Below, in pieces: positions 1 to 5,928 of a stretch of 6,746 nt of DNA. Both the position numbers and the translations under genes were made by a program. This DNA is from Planctomycetota bacterium. GTDB lineage: Bacteria; Planctomycetota; UBA1135; GCA-002686595. Under the pieces are notes generated by a model that searched no databases, had not been told where the DNA came from, and saw only the letters and a list, made by a program, of their open reading frames with translations. The DNA is taken from positions 1 to 6,746 of the forward strand of contig JAJDES010000298.1 in the NCBI GenBank assembly GCA_029259675.1, read 5' to 3'. Within the stretch, counting starts at the first letter, position 1. Every line of letters starts with the position of its first letter.

Positions 1-885
1 GTCGCTGCAGAACTCCAATCTAGTCTTCACATCAATGCGGCCGCCGCGTCCTTCGCAGGCCTCCGACGCATTGGAAAGCAAATTCATCACGATTTGCTGA
101 ATTTTGGATCCATCGCCCTCGATCAACAGCGGCTGTTCCGCCAATTCGTAATTCGCTTGAACGCCCTGCCCGATGGAAACCTGAACCAAACTACCGACTT
201 CGCGCACACAGTCCGACAGATTCAAAACCCCTGTTGCTGCTTCGTTGCGAGCAGCGTACATAAGGATTTGCTTGCAGAGCGCAGAAGCGTTTTTGGTAAT
301 CGACAAGATGGCATCCACGCTCTCCCGTGAGTCGGAGTCCGCCGGAAGATCTTCGGCAATCAACTCCGCGTGCCCCATCAACGCTGCCAATAAATTGTTG
401 AAATCGTGTGCAATTCCGCCTGCGAATACACCTAGTCCCTCCAGCCTTTGGACGTGGAGCAGTTGGGCCTGCAACTCGTGCCGCTCAACTTCGGCTCGGA
501 CACGTTCCGTCGTGTCTCGGATCACGCCCACGATCCCAACAATCTTGCCCGCGTTGTTGCGCACAGGCATGAAAGTTTCCGTGGTGTATCCGCTCTTGCC
601 GGACTCCAAATGAAAGGGGATGTCCATGCGCTGCACAACCTCACCCCCCATGGCGCGCAGCATCATTTGGTCCACACCCTGTTCCCGTAAGTGCGGGAAA
701 ATTTCCCAGGCAACACGCTCATCCCGCAGCATTTCGCTCGAAGTGACCCCCGAGAGAGCTTCCATTGCCGGGTTCCAATAGACGTATCGGAAGGCTTCGT
801 TCAGAACCAGGACCCCGTCGCTAAGGGAGCCCAAAACATTGCTGAATCCGTCAGATTCTTCAAACAGATGACTGGATTCTTGCAT
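1..885 (-). CDS. PAS-domain sensor histidine kinase (3' end missing)
   Basis: This reads as a cytoplasmic sensor kinase that autophosphorylates on histidine and passes the phosphate to a response regulator. The 295 visible residues have no membrane segment. A PAS domain spans about 15-128, with YWNPAMEALSG near 36-46 and a PAC-like end at VIRDTTER. A short helix follows, then a HisKA dimerisation domain with the H-box GGIAHDFNNLL, phosphoacceptor His160. The HATPase domain begins with the N-box IVMNLLSNASEA at 265-276. The frame is still open at base 1, so the G-boxes and any fused receiver domain lie outside. The HDFNN form is common in PAS-type and hybrid kinases. ATG at 885 is the first good start; an in-frame TAG lies 45 bases upstream, and AAGG sits just before the ATG as a weak ribosome site. 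The signal sensed and the partner regulator are unknown. Confidence 0.93.
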   Translation of the reverse strand, partial: MQESSHLFEESDGFSNVLGSLSDGVLVLNEAFRYVYWNPAMEALSGVTSSEMLRDERVAWEIFPHLREQGVDQMMLRAMGGEVVQRMDIPFHLESGKSGYTTETFMPVRNNAGKIVGIVGVIRDTTERVRAEVERHELQAQLLHVQRLEGLGVFAGGIAHDFNNLLAALMGHAELIAEDLPADSDSRESVDAILSITKNASALCKQILMYAARNEAATGVLNLSDCVREVGSLVQVSIGQGVQANYELAEQPLLIEGDGSKIQQIVMNLLSNASEACEGRGGRIDVKTRLEFCSD

Positions 886-935
886 GGGCCTTCGCGCAGC
901 AAAATCAAATTGCCTTGCGCAGCCTGGACCCTAGC

Positions 936-953
936 CTCACTGAATCTCACTGA
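936..953. repeat. Tandem CTCACTGA repeat, 10-bp period
   Basis: CTCACTGA occurs at 936-943 and again at 946-953, so the copies start exactly 10 bases apart, about one helical turn. Counting the next two bases, the units are CTCACTGAAT and CTCACTGAGT. The pair lies 51-68 bases upstream of the kinase start at 885. Same-face direct repeats in a promoter region suit binding of a regulator dimer. No known consensus was recognised. Confidence 0.4.
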
Positions 954-1024
954 GTACGGCTGTCTTGGATCGAATGGCCTATTTTTTCACTTTTGGGCCT
1001 GCACTTGAATTCTGCGACCCAATC

Positions 1025-1045
1025 AAGGCTTTAAAGCCTTTTTTT
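1025..1045 (+). terminator. Rho-independent terminator-like hairpin, plus-strand orientation
   Basis: AAGGCTTTAAAGCCTT is a perfect 16-base palindrome at 1025-1040. Pairing six bases on each side around TTAA gives a stable stem, and the T run covers 1039-1045. For plus-strand RNA this is a classic intrinsic terminator. On the minus strand an A run precedes the stem but no T run follows, so it would act poorly in the direction of the flanking genes. No plus-strand gene was found upstream, which makes it an orphan. Confidence 0.6.
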
Positions 1046-1058
1046 CATAGCGGACAAA

Positions 1059-1232
1059 GATTGCATGCCCAATCGCAAGCAGGGAACCCCGCGTTTGTCG
1101 CAAGTTCAGCGCTGTCGATGCTCCGTGTACCATCGATCACGCAGATGCAATTCCCTGAACTTAGTTGTTCATGCCAGCGCGCCGGCCATCAGGGCCGCAG
1201 GTAAGGATGGATGCTCCAATCGCTGATTGCAT
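1059..1232. repeat. Shared octamers forming two inverted repeats
   Basis: GATTGCAT occurs at 1059-1066 and 1225-1232, and CCAATCGC at 1069-1076 and 1216-1223. At the first place they make GATTG-N6-CAATC; at the second, in reversed order, CAATC-GCT-GATTG. Both are short dyads in the same gap. This may be a pair of binding sites or chance; one repeated octamer alone would not be remarkable in a stretch this long. Confidence 0.25.
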
Positions 1233-1250
1233 CGACCCCGCAGACAGTGG

Positions 1251-1583
1251 CTATTTTCGCCGCCGTAGCTGTGCCCGGATCCAAAGGATCGTCACGAGCA
1301 CGAGCGGAATCCACAGGGGCAGCGCAATCAACCAATGCGAGGCATTGCGCCATTTCGCATCTACGTCAAACCGCAGATGCTGTGAATTGCCGGCGACATG
1401 AAAATCCTCGCCGACTAAGTTGCTCGCCATTTCCAGTGAAAAGCGACCCTGCTCCAACTTCCATTGAAAATGACCAAGGTCCGAACCGGTATAAAAAAGC
1501 AAATTGAATCCGTACACAAAGGCAATGCCCAGTGCCGCAACCAACCACAGAGCGCCGGATCGATCGTTTGGATCAGCCTGCAT
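1251..1583 (-). CDS. Small two-helix membrane protein, function unknown
   Basis: A 110-residue protein with two predicted transmembrane helices, about 11-32 (ALWLVAALGIAFVYGFNLLF) and about 84-102 (WLIALPLWIPLVLVTILW), followed by the basic tail RAQLRRRK. The positive tail and short N-terminus suggest both ends face the cytoplasm, with residues 33-83 outside. The PLW(I/V)P helix plus basic tail resembles small uncharacterised membrane proteins of Planctomycetota and related phyla; this is recollection, not a search. ATG at 1583 has AGG about 7 bases upstream, and the stop is TAG. It lies 121 bases downstream of the lipoprotein gene on the same strand, so the two may be co-transcribed, though a promoter-like sequence also lies between them. 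No catalytic motif is visible. Confidence 0.72.
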   Translation of the reverse strand: MQADPNDRSGALWLVAALGIAFVYGFNLLFYTGSDLGHFQWKLEQGRFSLEMASNLVGEDFHVAGNSQHLRFDVDAKWRNASHWLIALPLWIPLVLVTILWIRAQLRRRK

Positions 1584-1590
1584 TCAAGCC

Positions 1591-1619
1591 TGTATAAATC
1601 AGTTGGGCCCTTCGATCAA
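1591..1619 (-). promoter_or_regulatory. Possible sigma70-type promoter for the small membrane protein
   Basis: On the minus strand TTGATC (1614-1619) and TATACA (1591-1596) are separated by exactly 17 bases. Each matches four of six consensus positions. The -10-like box ends only 7 bases before the ATG at 1583, so initiation would give an almost leaderless transcript. It could be chance in this low-constraint gap. Confidence 0.28.
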
Positions 1620-1704
1620 TCCTATGCCAAGCGATCCGGTGCATCAGCAGCGAAACCATTGCGCCATGAACGAGATTTGCCGGGCAAGCCATTCCTGAGT
1701 GACG

Positions 1705-2193
1705 CTATTGCATGCCATATCCAAACTGGGCGAGGAGGCTGGAAAGTGCCGAATGCAGGGCCTTCATATGCTCGGGATGGCTCCGTGCTGGAAACGCATA
1801 GAGCTCCAATTCCACAGCACCGGAAGGCATCCTCAGCAGCACGCTGACATTGCACGTGCCCCAATCGGGTTTGCGAAGCGCGGATTCGTAACGCGCCAGA
1901 AGCCGCAAGCAGTCTTGCTCTCTCCATTCAATTGGGTCTCGTGGGGATTCCGCAATGGAAAAGCCCTCAGCAAGGGCAGCCTCATCCATTCGGTTCAATT
2001 CGGATTGCGAAAGCAGGTGGCGCGAGTCCGATTCGAAGCGGTCCACTTGCATGTAAGCAGGATCGCAACCAGCGAAAGTCAAACACAAGGCGAGCGCGCA
2101 CAGGCCGAGTATGCAATGACGGCCCCGAAGCAGCGCATCCGCATTCCATATCCATTCAGGTCCAGCGGAGCAAGTAAGCACGTTTGCAACCAT
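1705..2193 (-). CDS. Putative lipoprotein, function unknown
   Basis: A 162-residue protein whose most telling feature is a hydrophobic segment ending in a lipobox, ILGLCALALCLTFAGC, with the candidate lipidated cysteine at residue 43. The mature part of about 120 residues is soluble, contains CDP at its start and two further cysteines (EQDCL and GTCNV), and matches no family I know. The start is uncertain: ATG at 2193 has GGGGA six bases upstream and is preferred. In-frame GTG (2232) and ATG (2223) would lengthen an already long leader of 43 residues, which is unusual for type II signal peptides. The stop is TAG at 1705. The gene precedes the small membrane protein gene on the same strand, and a Fur-box-like palindrome lies about 66 bases upstream. 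Confidence 0.65.
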   Translation of the reverse strand: MVANVLTCSAGPEWIWNADALLRGRHCILGLCALALCLTFAGCDPAYMQVDRFESDSRHLLSQSELNRMDEAALAEGFSIAESPRDPIEWREQDCLRLLARYESALRKPDWGTCNVSVLLRMPSGAVELELYAFPARSHPEHMKALHSALSSLLAQFGYGMQ

Positions 2194-2255
2194 TTTGATT
2201 CCCCGCTTGCGCCATGAACTCATTCTGGACACAAAAATTTCTTAGCATTGATTGT

Positions 2256-2273
2256 TGATGATGACGATCATCA
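2256..2273. promoter_or_regulatory. Palindrome resembling a Fur-family operator
   Basis: TGATGAT-GACG-ATCATCA is a 7-bp perfect inverted repeat around four bases. Nested in it, bases 2259-2273 form TGATGA-CGA-TCATCA, which agrees with the classic 7-1-7 Fur consensus TGATAATNATTATCA at 11 of 14 specified positions by hand count. It sits 66-80 bases upstream of the chosen lipoprotein start, a plausible operator position. Which Fur-family member would bind (iron, zinc, manganese or peroxide type), if any, cannot be told. Confidence 0.4.
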
Positions 2274-2392
2274 CTATTTGAACCATGAATCGGGTCATGT
2301 CTACCCCTACGATTCCTCCGCAACTAAACAGACAGAGACCTTTCATGGGCAAATCGGGGCTCCCCGGCAAACGACTCCAGGCTTGATCAACG

Positions 2393-2414
2393 GTTTCGGG
2401 TTTGCAACCGAAAC
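2393..2414. terminator. 7-bp hairpin without T run
   Basis: GTTTCGG (2393-2399) pairs with CCGAAAC (2408-2414) around an 8-base loop. It lies about 100 bases past the stop of the response regulator. Neither strand has a T run after it, so it is at best a factor-dependent terminator, an RNA-stabilising stem, or a protein-binding dyad. Confidence 0.22.
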
Positions 2415-2474
2415 GTGAATCAGTTCTGTCATGGTGCTGCAAATTCCACAGGTCCTGCAAAGTCACCCGGCCCA

Positions 2475-2501
2475 GGTGCTGTTGGGCGGCCCACAGGCAC
2501 C
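2475..2501 (-). terminator. Candidate terminator stem after the LytTR regulator
   Basis: About 11 bases past the TAG at 2513, GGTGC (2475-2479) pairs with GCACC (2497-2501), TGT with ACA and GG with CC. The stem has ten base pairs, one single-base bulge on each side and a 5-base loop. The position fits the end of the two-gene sensor-regulator transcript. No T run follows on the minus strand, so it is not a textbook intrinsic terminator. Confidence 0.3.
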
Positions 2502-2512
2502 AAACCAGGCCG

Positions 2513-3277
2513 CTACAAGTCTTTCAGTGCTTGCTCGATCCCCGACCGATAACCGCGTGCAACCCGCAGCTTGGTTCCGTTCGCCATGAATAGTTGAGCA
2601 TCGCCATGACCGCCCGGACGAAGCTCCCGCACGTAACTAAGGTTCACCACGTGAGAGCGGTGAACACGAAGGAAGAGCTTCGGGTCCAACCGCCGGTGGA
2701 GCTGGGCCAATGTTTCCCGATGCAAGGTCATCTCCTCCCCCATATGCAAGCGAACATAGTTGCCCGCGGCCTTTAGCCAACGGATCTCGTCCACCGGAAT
2801 GAGTTTCGTGCGACCGCCGGAACGCGCGGCGATGTGATTTGGCAAGGCCTTTCGTTCATCGATTTCTTCCAGGAGTTCAGCCAACCGACTGCCCGGCGCA
2901 CCGGCGGTCAGCATCCGGCGCGCTCGCTGCAGTGATTTGGCCAGGCGCTCCGGCTCCACAGGCTTTAGAACGTAATCGAGGGCATGGGCTTCGAACGCGC
3001 GCAGCGCATAGCGATCAAAGGCCGTCACGAATACGACCTGGGGCATGGCATCCACGCCAATCTCCACCAACACTCCAAACCCGTCCAACTCCGGCATCTC
3101 CACATCCAACAACACAAGATCGAACTCTTGTTCCCTGAGCGCCAAGACGGCATCGCGGCCGTTTGAGCACAGGCGCGCGACTTCAAAGCCCCCATGCGCG
3201 TTCACCATGCGCGCAAGTCCCTGCCGAGCCAGCGGCTCGTCATCGACGATCAAGACTTTCAGCGTCGCCTCAGCCAC
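2513..3277 (-). CDS. LytTR-family response regulator
   Basis: A 254-residue DNA-binding response regulator of the LytR/AlgR type. The receiver domain (about 6-120) has the acidic pair Asp12-Asp13, phosphoacceptor Asp58 in LVLLDVEMPELDG, Thr85 and Lys105 in VLKPVEP. A linker rich in Glu and Arg follows. The LytTR domain (about 148-250) shows the family signatures IRWLKAAGNYVRLH, LHRRLDPKLFLRVHRSHVVNL and a C-terminal RVARGYR. Length and domain order match the family. The start is GTG, overlapping the kinase stop by 8 bases, which implies translational coupling. The preceding gene is surely its cognate kinase. LytTR proteins usually bind pairs of direct repeats near target promoters; its targets are unknown, but the divergent gene at 4486 is the nearest candidate. 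The stop is TAG. Confidence 0.95.
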   Translation of the reverse strand: MAEATLKVLIVDDEPLARQGLARMVNAHGGFEVARLCSNGRDAVLALREQEFDLVLLDVEMPELDGFGVLVEIGVDAMPQVVFVTAFDRYALRAFEAHALDYVLKPVEPERLAKSLQRARRMLTAGAPGSRLAELLEEIDERKALPNHIAARSGGRTKLIPVDEIRWLKAAGNYVRLHMGEEMTLHRETLAQLHRRLDPKLFLRVHRSHVVNLSYVRELRPGGHGDAQLFMANGTKLRVARGYRSGIEQALKDL

Positions 3278-4373
3278 GACTCACGTTCCATTCTGTCTTG
3301 GCCGGAATGCGCACATGAACTCGGGTTCCCCCGGCCGTGCCCGCTTCTATTTTGAGCGAATATTCTGCTCCAAAGAGCCCGGCCAGTCGTTCGCGTGAGT
3401 TGCTCAAACCGATGCCTTCGCACAGGTCGCCCTCGAAGCCTTCACCATCGTCTTCAACCACAAGCTCAAGCCAATCGCCGTCGCGCCGCGCACAAACGGA
3501 TACGCAGCCGCCCCGGACTCGCGGCCCAATCCCATGACGCAGTGCATTTTCGACCAGGGTTTGCAGCAAGAGACTGGGCACGGCAAGTTCCAGAGTGCCT
3601 TCATCCGCCTCTATCTTCGTTTTCAATCGATCGCTGAAGCGCACGGCTTCAATTCCAAGGTAGCAGCGCAAGTGTTCAAGTTCCCGCGCGAGCGTGTGCA
3701 ACGGTCCGACATCCTCAAGCGTCAAACGCAGCAAGTCACTCAAGCGACGTAGCATCTGCCCCGCCCGCTGCGGGTCATCAACCATCAGCACATCGATAGC
3801 GTTCAGGGTGTTGAAGAGAAAATGCGGCTGCAATTGTTCGCGCAGGGCCGCCAGGCGCGCCTCTGTCAGCTGACCCTCGAGCCGCGCCGCACGCAGTTCA
3901 CGTTCGCGCGCCGAACGCAGGGCTGCGAAAGCATGCCCCGCCGTCACCACACCGGCGTAGGCGAGCACTTCCGCTTGGGAGTGCAAGCTCCAAAGCGTGC
4001 GCGTGAGCCACAGCCCGAGGTCGGGCTCTGTCCACGGCGCCGGTGGGAAGCTGGTTCGAAACAACCCGACAATTAGTAGGTGCACCCCCCCAAACATCAA
4101 ACACGCCACAATGTGCACCGGAAGCGCCCGCGCCAGCGTGCCGCGCTGGAATGGAAAGCGCCGGGCAATCCACAACACGGCCGGAGTAAATGCCGCCCAC
4201 GGCAACCACGACGGCAAATAGTGCAGCAGGATGTTCAGCAAGGAGACATCCGCGGCACCATGGGATTTGGCATAGGTTGCTTCCTGCACGCACTGCAACA
4301 GTCCGGGCACCAGCCAAATGCCGACGACCGCTAGAGCGCGCCGCAGCCTCGAATTGCCAACAGCTATTTGCAC
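3270..4373 (-). CDS. LytS/AlgZ-type membrane sensor histidine kinase
   Basis: A 367-residue inner-membrane kinase of the His_kinase (PF06580-like) type that pairs with LytTR regulators. Four predicted transmembrane segments lie near residues 11-29, 46-70, 82-105 and 127-151. A basic, probably coiled-coil helix follows (RSARERELRAARLEGQLTEA). The phosphoacceptor is His184 in LREQLQPHFLFNTLNAI. The ATPase part has IEAVRFSDRL (241-250), the N-box QTLVENALRHGI with Asn276, VVEDDGEGF with Asp309, and the G-box GIGLSNSRERLAGLFG. All key residues are present, so it should be active. The start is GTG at 4373, fixed by an in-frame TAG four codons upstream; AGG lies about 9 bases before it. The end overlaps the regulator gene by 8 bases. 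There is no separate periplasmic sensing domain, so the signal is probably sensed in or near the membrane. Confidence 0.95.
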   Translation of the reverse strand: MQIAVGNSRLRRALAVVGIWLVPGLLQCVQEATYAKSHGAADVSLLNILLHYLPSWLPWAAFTPAVLWIARRFPFQRGTLARALPVHIVACLMFGGVHLLIVGLFRTSFPPAPWTEPDLGLWLTRTLWSLHSQAEVLAYAGVVTAGHAFAALRSARERELRAARLEGQLTEARLAALREQLQPHFLFNTLNAIDVLMVDDPQRAGQMLRRLSDLLRLTLEDVGPLHTLARELEHLRCYLGIEAVRFSDRLKTKIEADEGTLELAVPSLLLQTLVENALRHGIGPRVRGGCVSVCARRDGDWLELVVEDDGEGFEGDLCEGIGLSNSRERLAGLFGAEYSLKIEAGTAGGTRVHVRIPAKTEWNVSRG

Positions 4374-4386
4374 GCGCGTAGCCTAG

Positions 4387-4443
4387 CGTCTCGACCTCGC
4401 GCGCGGGTGCGTCGACTCATCCCAGCAAGGGTCCGTCTCGTCC
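4387..4443. repeat. Direct repeat CGTCTCG(A/T)CC in the divergent promoter region
   Basis: CGTCTCGACC (4387-4396) and CGTCTCGTCC (4434-4443) agree at nine of ten bases and start 47 bases apart in the 112-base gap between the kinase gene and the divergent propeller gene. Direct repeats suit LytTR regulators in general, but known LytTR sites are usually about two helical turns apart, so this spacing does not fit well. It could be a regulatory site or chance. Confidence 0.25.
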
Positions 4444-4647
4444 CAAACGGCGCGCGGAGTCCGAGTGACGAACTAGTCTCCGGGCATGAAAAAAACACAC
4501 CTTCGCGCTTGGGCTGCGCTGGCGCTCGTGCTGCTTGCTCCAAGCAACCTCGCTCAAACCGCCCAAATCATCCCGCGCACAATCGAATTTCACTTCGACG
4601 GCGTTAATTTTGCCCCGGACGGCCAGTTGTACTTTTGCGGATCCTGG

Positions 4648-4650
4648 TAG
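4648..4650 (+). other. Premature amber codon in propeller gene
   Basis: TAG lies at codon 55 within the first blade, read as FCGSW-stop-GSEVFRS. The blade pattern continues directly on both sides, so the codon stands in place of one residue. A single substitution from TGG, CAG, AAG, GAG, TCG or TTG would create it. TAG also serves as the normal stop of several genes here (1251, 1705, 2513, 5749), which argues against a general sense reassignment. Confidence 0.85.
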
Positions 4651-4728
4651 GGCTCCGAAGTCTTCCGCAGCACCACCGATGGCAAAGTAGAGGTTATCGC
4701 CCAGGGTTTTGAAGGACCGACCGATACG

Positions 4729-5751
4729 GTGATGGATTCCAAGGGCAACCTCTACGTTTCCAATTACAACTCGACATACATCAGTATCATTGCAACGGAT
4801 GGCGAAGTGAGGCGCTTCGCCGAAACGCCACTCGGTCCGGCCGGCATGGCGATCGATGCAAACGACAACATTTACGTGACGATCTACGGCACACCGGCCG
4901 GCGAGGGCAATTCGGTATTGCGAATCACGCCCGCCGGTGAAGTGAGCACCTACATCCAAGGCCCCGATTTGCACGCCTCGGTAGGTTTGGCCATCGACGA
5001 CAAAGGAGTCTTGTACATTTCCAGCGGTAGGGACGGGCGCATCTTTCGCTCCACCCAAGCGGGCCAGTATGAGCTCTTTAGTTGCTTGCCCCTGCTGGGT
5101 GGCATCGGCGCCGGCAACCACCTCGATTGGGCCGGTGGATACCTCTACGCCGCCTCAAACATCGGTGCCGTCTATCGCATCAATCCGGAGGGAGCGATCC
5201 ATTTCATCCCCGTCGAAGGCGGCAGCGATACGAGCTTATCGGCCGCTTCATCACCACTGCTCCAGAACTGCAACGGCATCGCCGCCGCACCGGACGGAAC
5301 AACGCTCTTCCTAGGCTGCGGAACGAACAACTCGCCCAAGCTTGTACGCGTCGATCAGGCCGGTCCCCCGGCCACTGCAAAAACCGCCTGGGCCGCACTG
5401 CAAAACCGCCAACACGACTTGGCCGAACACATTTTCGAAAAGCTAGCGCTCAAGGAGCCGGTTGCCCCCGGAGTGTATTTGGGCCTTGGCACACTGCGTT
5501 ATCGGCAGGGTCAATTCGGACCGGCAGCCGAGCTCTTTACGCGCGCCGCCGAAGGCTCGCAATTTCGAGCCGACGCGCTCTACAACGCAGGCTGCTCCTA
5601 CGCTCTCGTCGGAGACATCAACAGCGCCTTCGCGGCCTTGGCCGATTCCATTGACGCGGGCTTCTCGGACTCCCGAACCCTCAAGTCCGACACGGACCTC
5701 GAGTCCCTGCACGACGACCCGCGCTGGAGCGAAATCGTTACTCGCCTATAG
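4729..5751 (+). CDS. Open downstream part of the interrupted propeller/TPR gene
   Basis: After the amber codon the frame stays open to 5751. A gene finder would probably start it at GTG 4729 or ATG 4732, giving about 340 residues. Such a product lacks the signal peptide and first blade, so it would probably stay in the cytoplasm and fold poorly. No convincing ribosome site precedes either start. This is the remainder of the longer gene and not an independent gene, unless reinitiation occurs. Confidence 0.5.
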   Translation: MMDSKGNLYVSNYNSTYISIIATDGEVRRFAETPLGPAGMAIDANDNIYVTIYGTPAGEGNSVLRITPAGEVSTYIQGPDLHASVGLAIDDKGVLYISSGRDGRIFRSTQAGQYELFSCLPLLGGIGAGNHLDWAGGYLYAASNIGAVYRINPEGAIHFIPVEGGSDTSLSAASSPLLQNCNGIAAAPDGTTLFLGCGTNNSPKLVRVDQAGPPATAKTAWAALQNRQHDLAEHIFEKLALKEPVAPGVYLGLGTLRYRQGQFGPAAELFTRAAEGSQFRADALYNAGCSYALVGDINSAFAALADSIDAGFSDSRTLKSDTDLESLHDDPRWSEIVTRL

Positions 5752-5769
5752 GTCCATAGCCAAGCTCGC

Positions 5770-5803
5770 GTTTGCTCGGCCGGCGTTACCGGCTTGCGCA
5801 AAC
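5770..5803. terminator. Hairpin between convergent genes
   Basis: GTTTGC (5770-5775) pairs with GCAAAC (5798-5803), and inside it GCCGG (5779-5783) pairs with CCGGC (5789-5793) around loop CGTTA, with a small internal loop between the two stems. It begins 19 bases after the propeller gene's stop and lies in the 177-base convergent gap, as expected for a bidirectional terminator. No T run follows on either strand. A second, imperfect inverted repeat (5803-5816 with 5851-5864, one bulge each) adjoins it. Confidence 0.33.
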
Positions 5804-5928
5804 CACATCTGTCCGCACTTCCATGTCGCGATCACTTGGCGATGAGGCAAGCGGCAGATTGTGGGCCGCGCAAGTTCGGGACGCAGTTTGCCGATTCGGC
5901 TGAACTCACTGCTCGCAGCGGGAATTCC

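Larger units (their letters stand above)
886..1250. other. 365-base intergenic region without a convincing gene
   Basis: No reading frame here looks like protein. Short plus-strand frames lack family resemblance and ribosome sites. The stretch holds an 8-bp tandem repeat near the kinase gene (936-953), a perfect 16-base palindrome followed by a T run (1025-1045), and two inverted repeats built from the same octamers (1059-1076 and 1216-1232). A weak 5-bp GC hairpin at 1183-1197 lies about 54 bases past the stop of the upstream minus-strand gene and has no T run. The kinase promoter probably lies here, but no clear -35/-10 pair stands out. Confidence 0.6.
2194..2512. other. 319-base intergenic region between lipoprotein and response regulator genes
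   Basis: No convincing coding frame was found. A 74-codon minus-strand frame at 2242-2466 starts with GTG, lacks a good ribosome site and resembles nothing known. The region holds a stem just past the response-regulator stop (2475-2501), a 7-bp hairpin (2393-2414), and an AT-richer part with a near-perfect dyad (2256-2273) that probably belongs to the lipoprotein gene's control region. Confidence 0.6.
4486..5751 (+). pseudogene. Secreted NHL-type beta-propeller with C-terminal TPRs, interrupted by in-frame TAG
   Basis: The frame from ATG 4486 to TAG 5749-5751 has 421 codons, of which codon 55 is TAG. Residues 1 to about 23 form a Sec signal peptide (MKKTHLRAWA, then ALALVLLA, ending near NLAQ). 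Residues about 36-290 hold repeating propeller blades with the NHL/SMP-30 pattern, for example MDSKGNLYVSN, AIDANDNIYVT and AIDDKGVLYISS, each followed by an R/I-DG turn. Residues about 300-421 form about three TPR helix pairs and end in DTDLESLHDDPRW, a tail often seen after TPRs. Family knowledge suggests an exported binding or sensing protein; no catalytic residues were assigned. No frameshift exists anywhere, so a single base change would restore it. No clear ribosome site precedes 4486. It diverges from the LytS-type kinase gene, which makes it a candidate target of that system. Confidence 0.82.

Noticed and set aside
1699..2217. A 172-codon plus-strand frame opposite the lipoprotein gene
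   Set aside because: The opposite strand has a lipobox and a GGGGA ribosome site; this frame has low-complexity basic composition and no motif.
2242..2466. A 74-codon minus-strand frame between the lipoprotein and regulator genes
   Set aside because: It has a GTG start without a ribosome site, no recognisable sequence, and its end covers the dyad at 2256-2273.
4648..4650. Pyrrolysine or general amber-as-sense coding
   Set aside because: TAG ends several other genes here at natural protein ends, and no suppressor tRNA or Pyl gene is visible; kept only as something to check.
4417..5121. A 234-codon minus-strand frame opposite the propeller gene
   Set aside because: It is antisense to repeated NHL blades and would cross the shared promoter region; its protein resembles no family.
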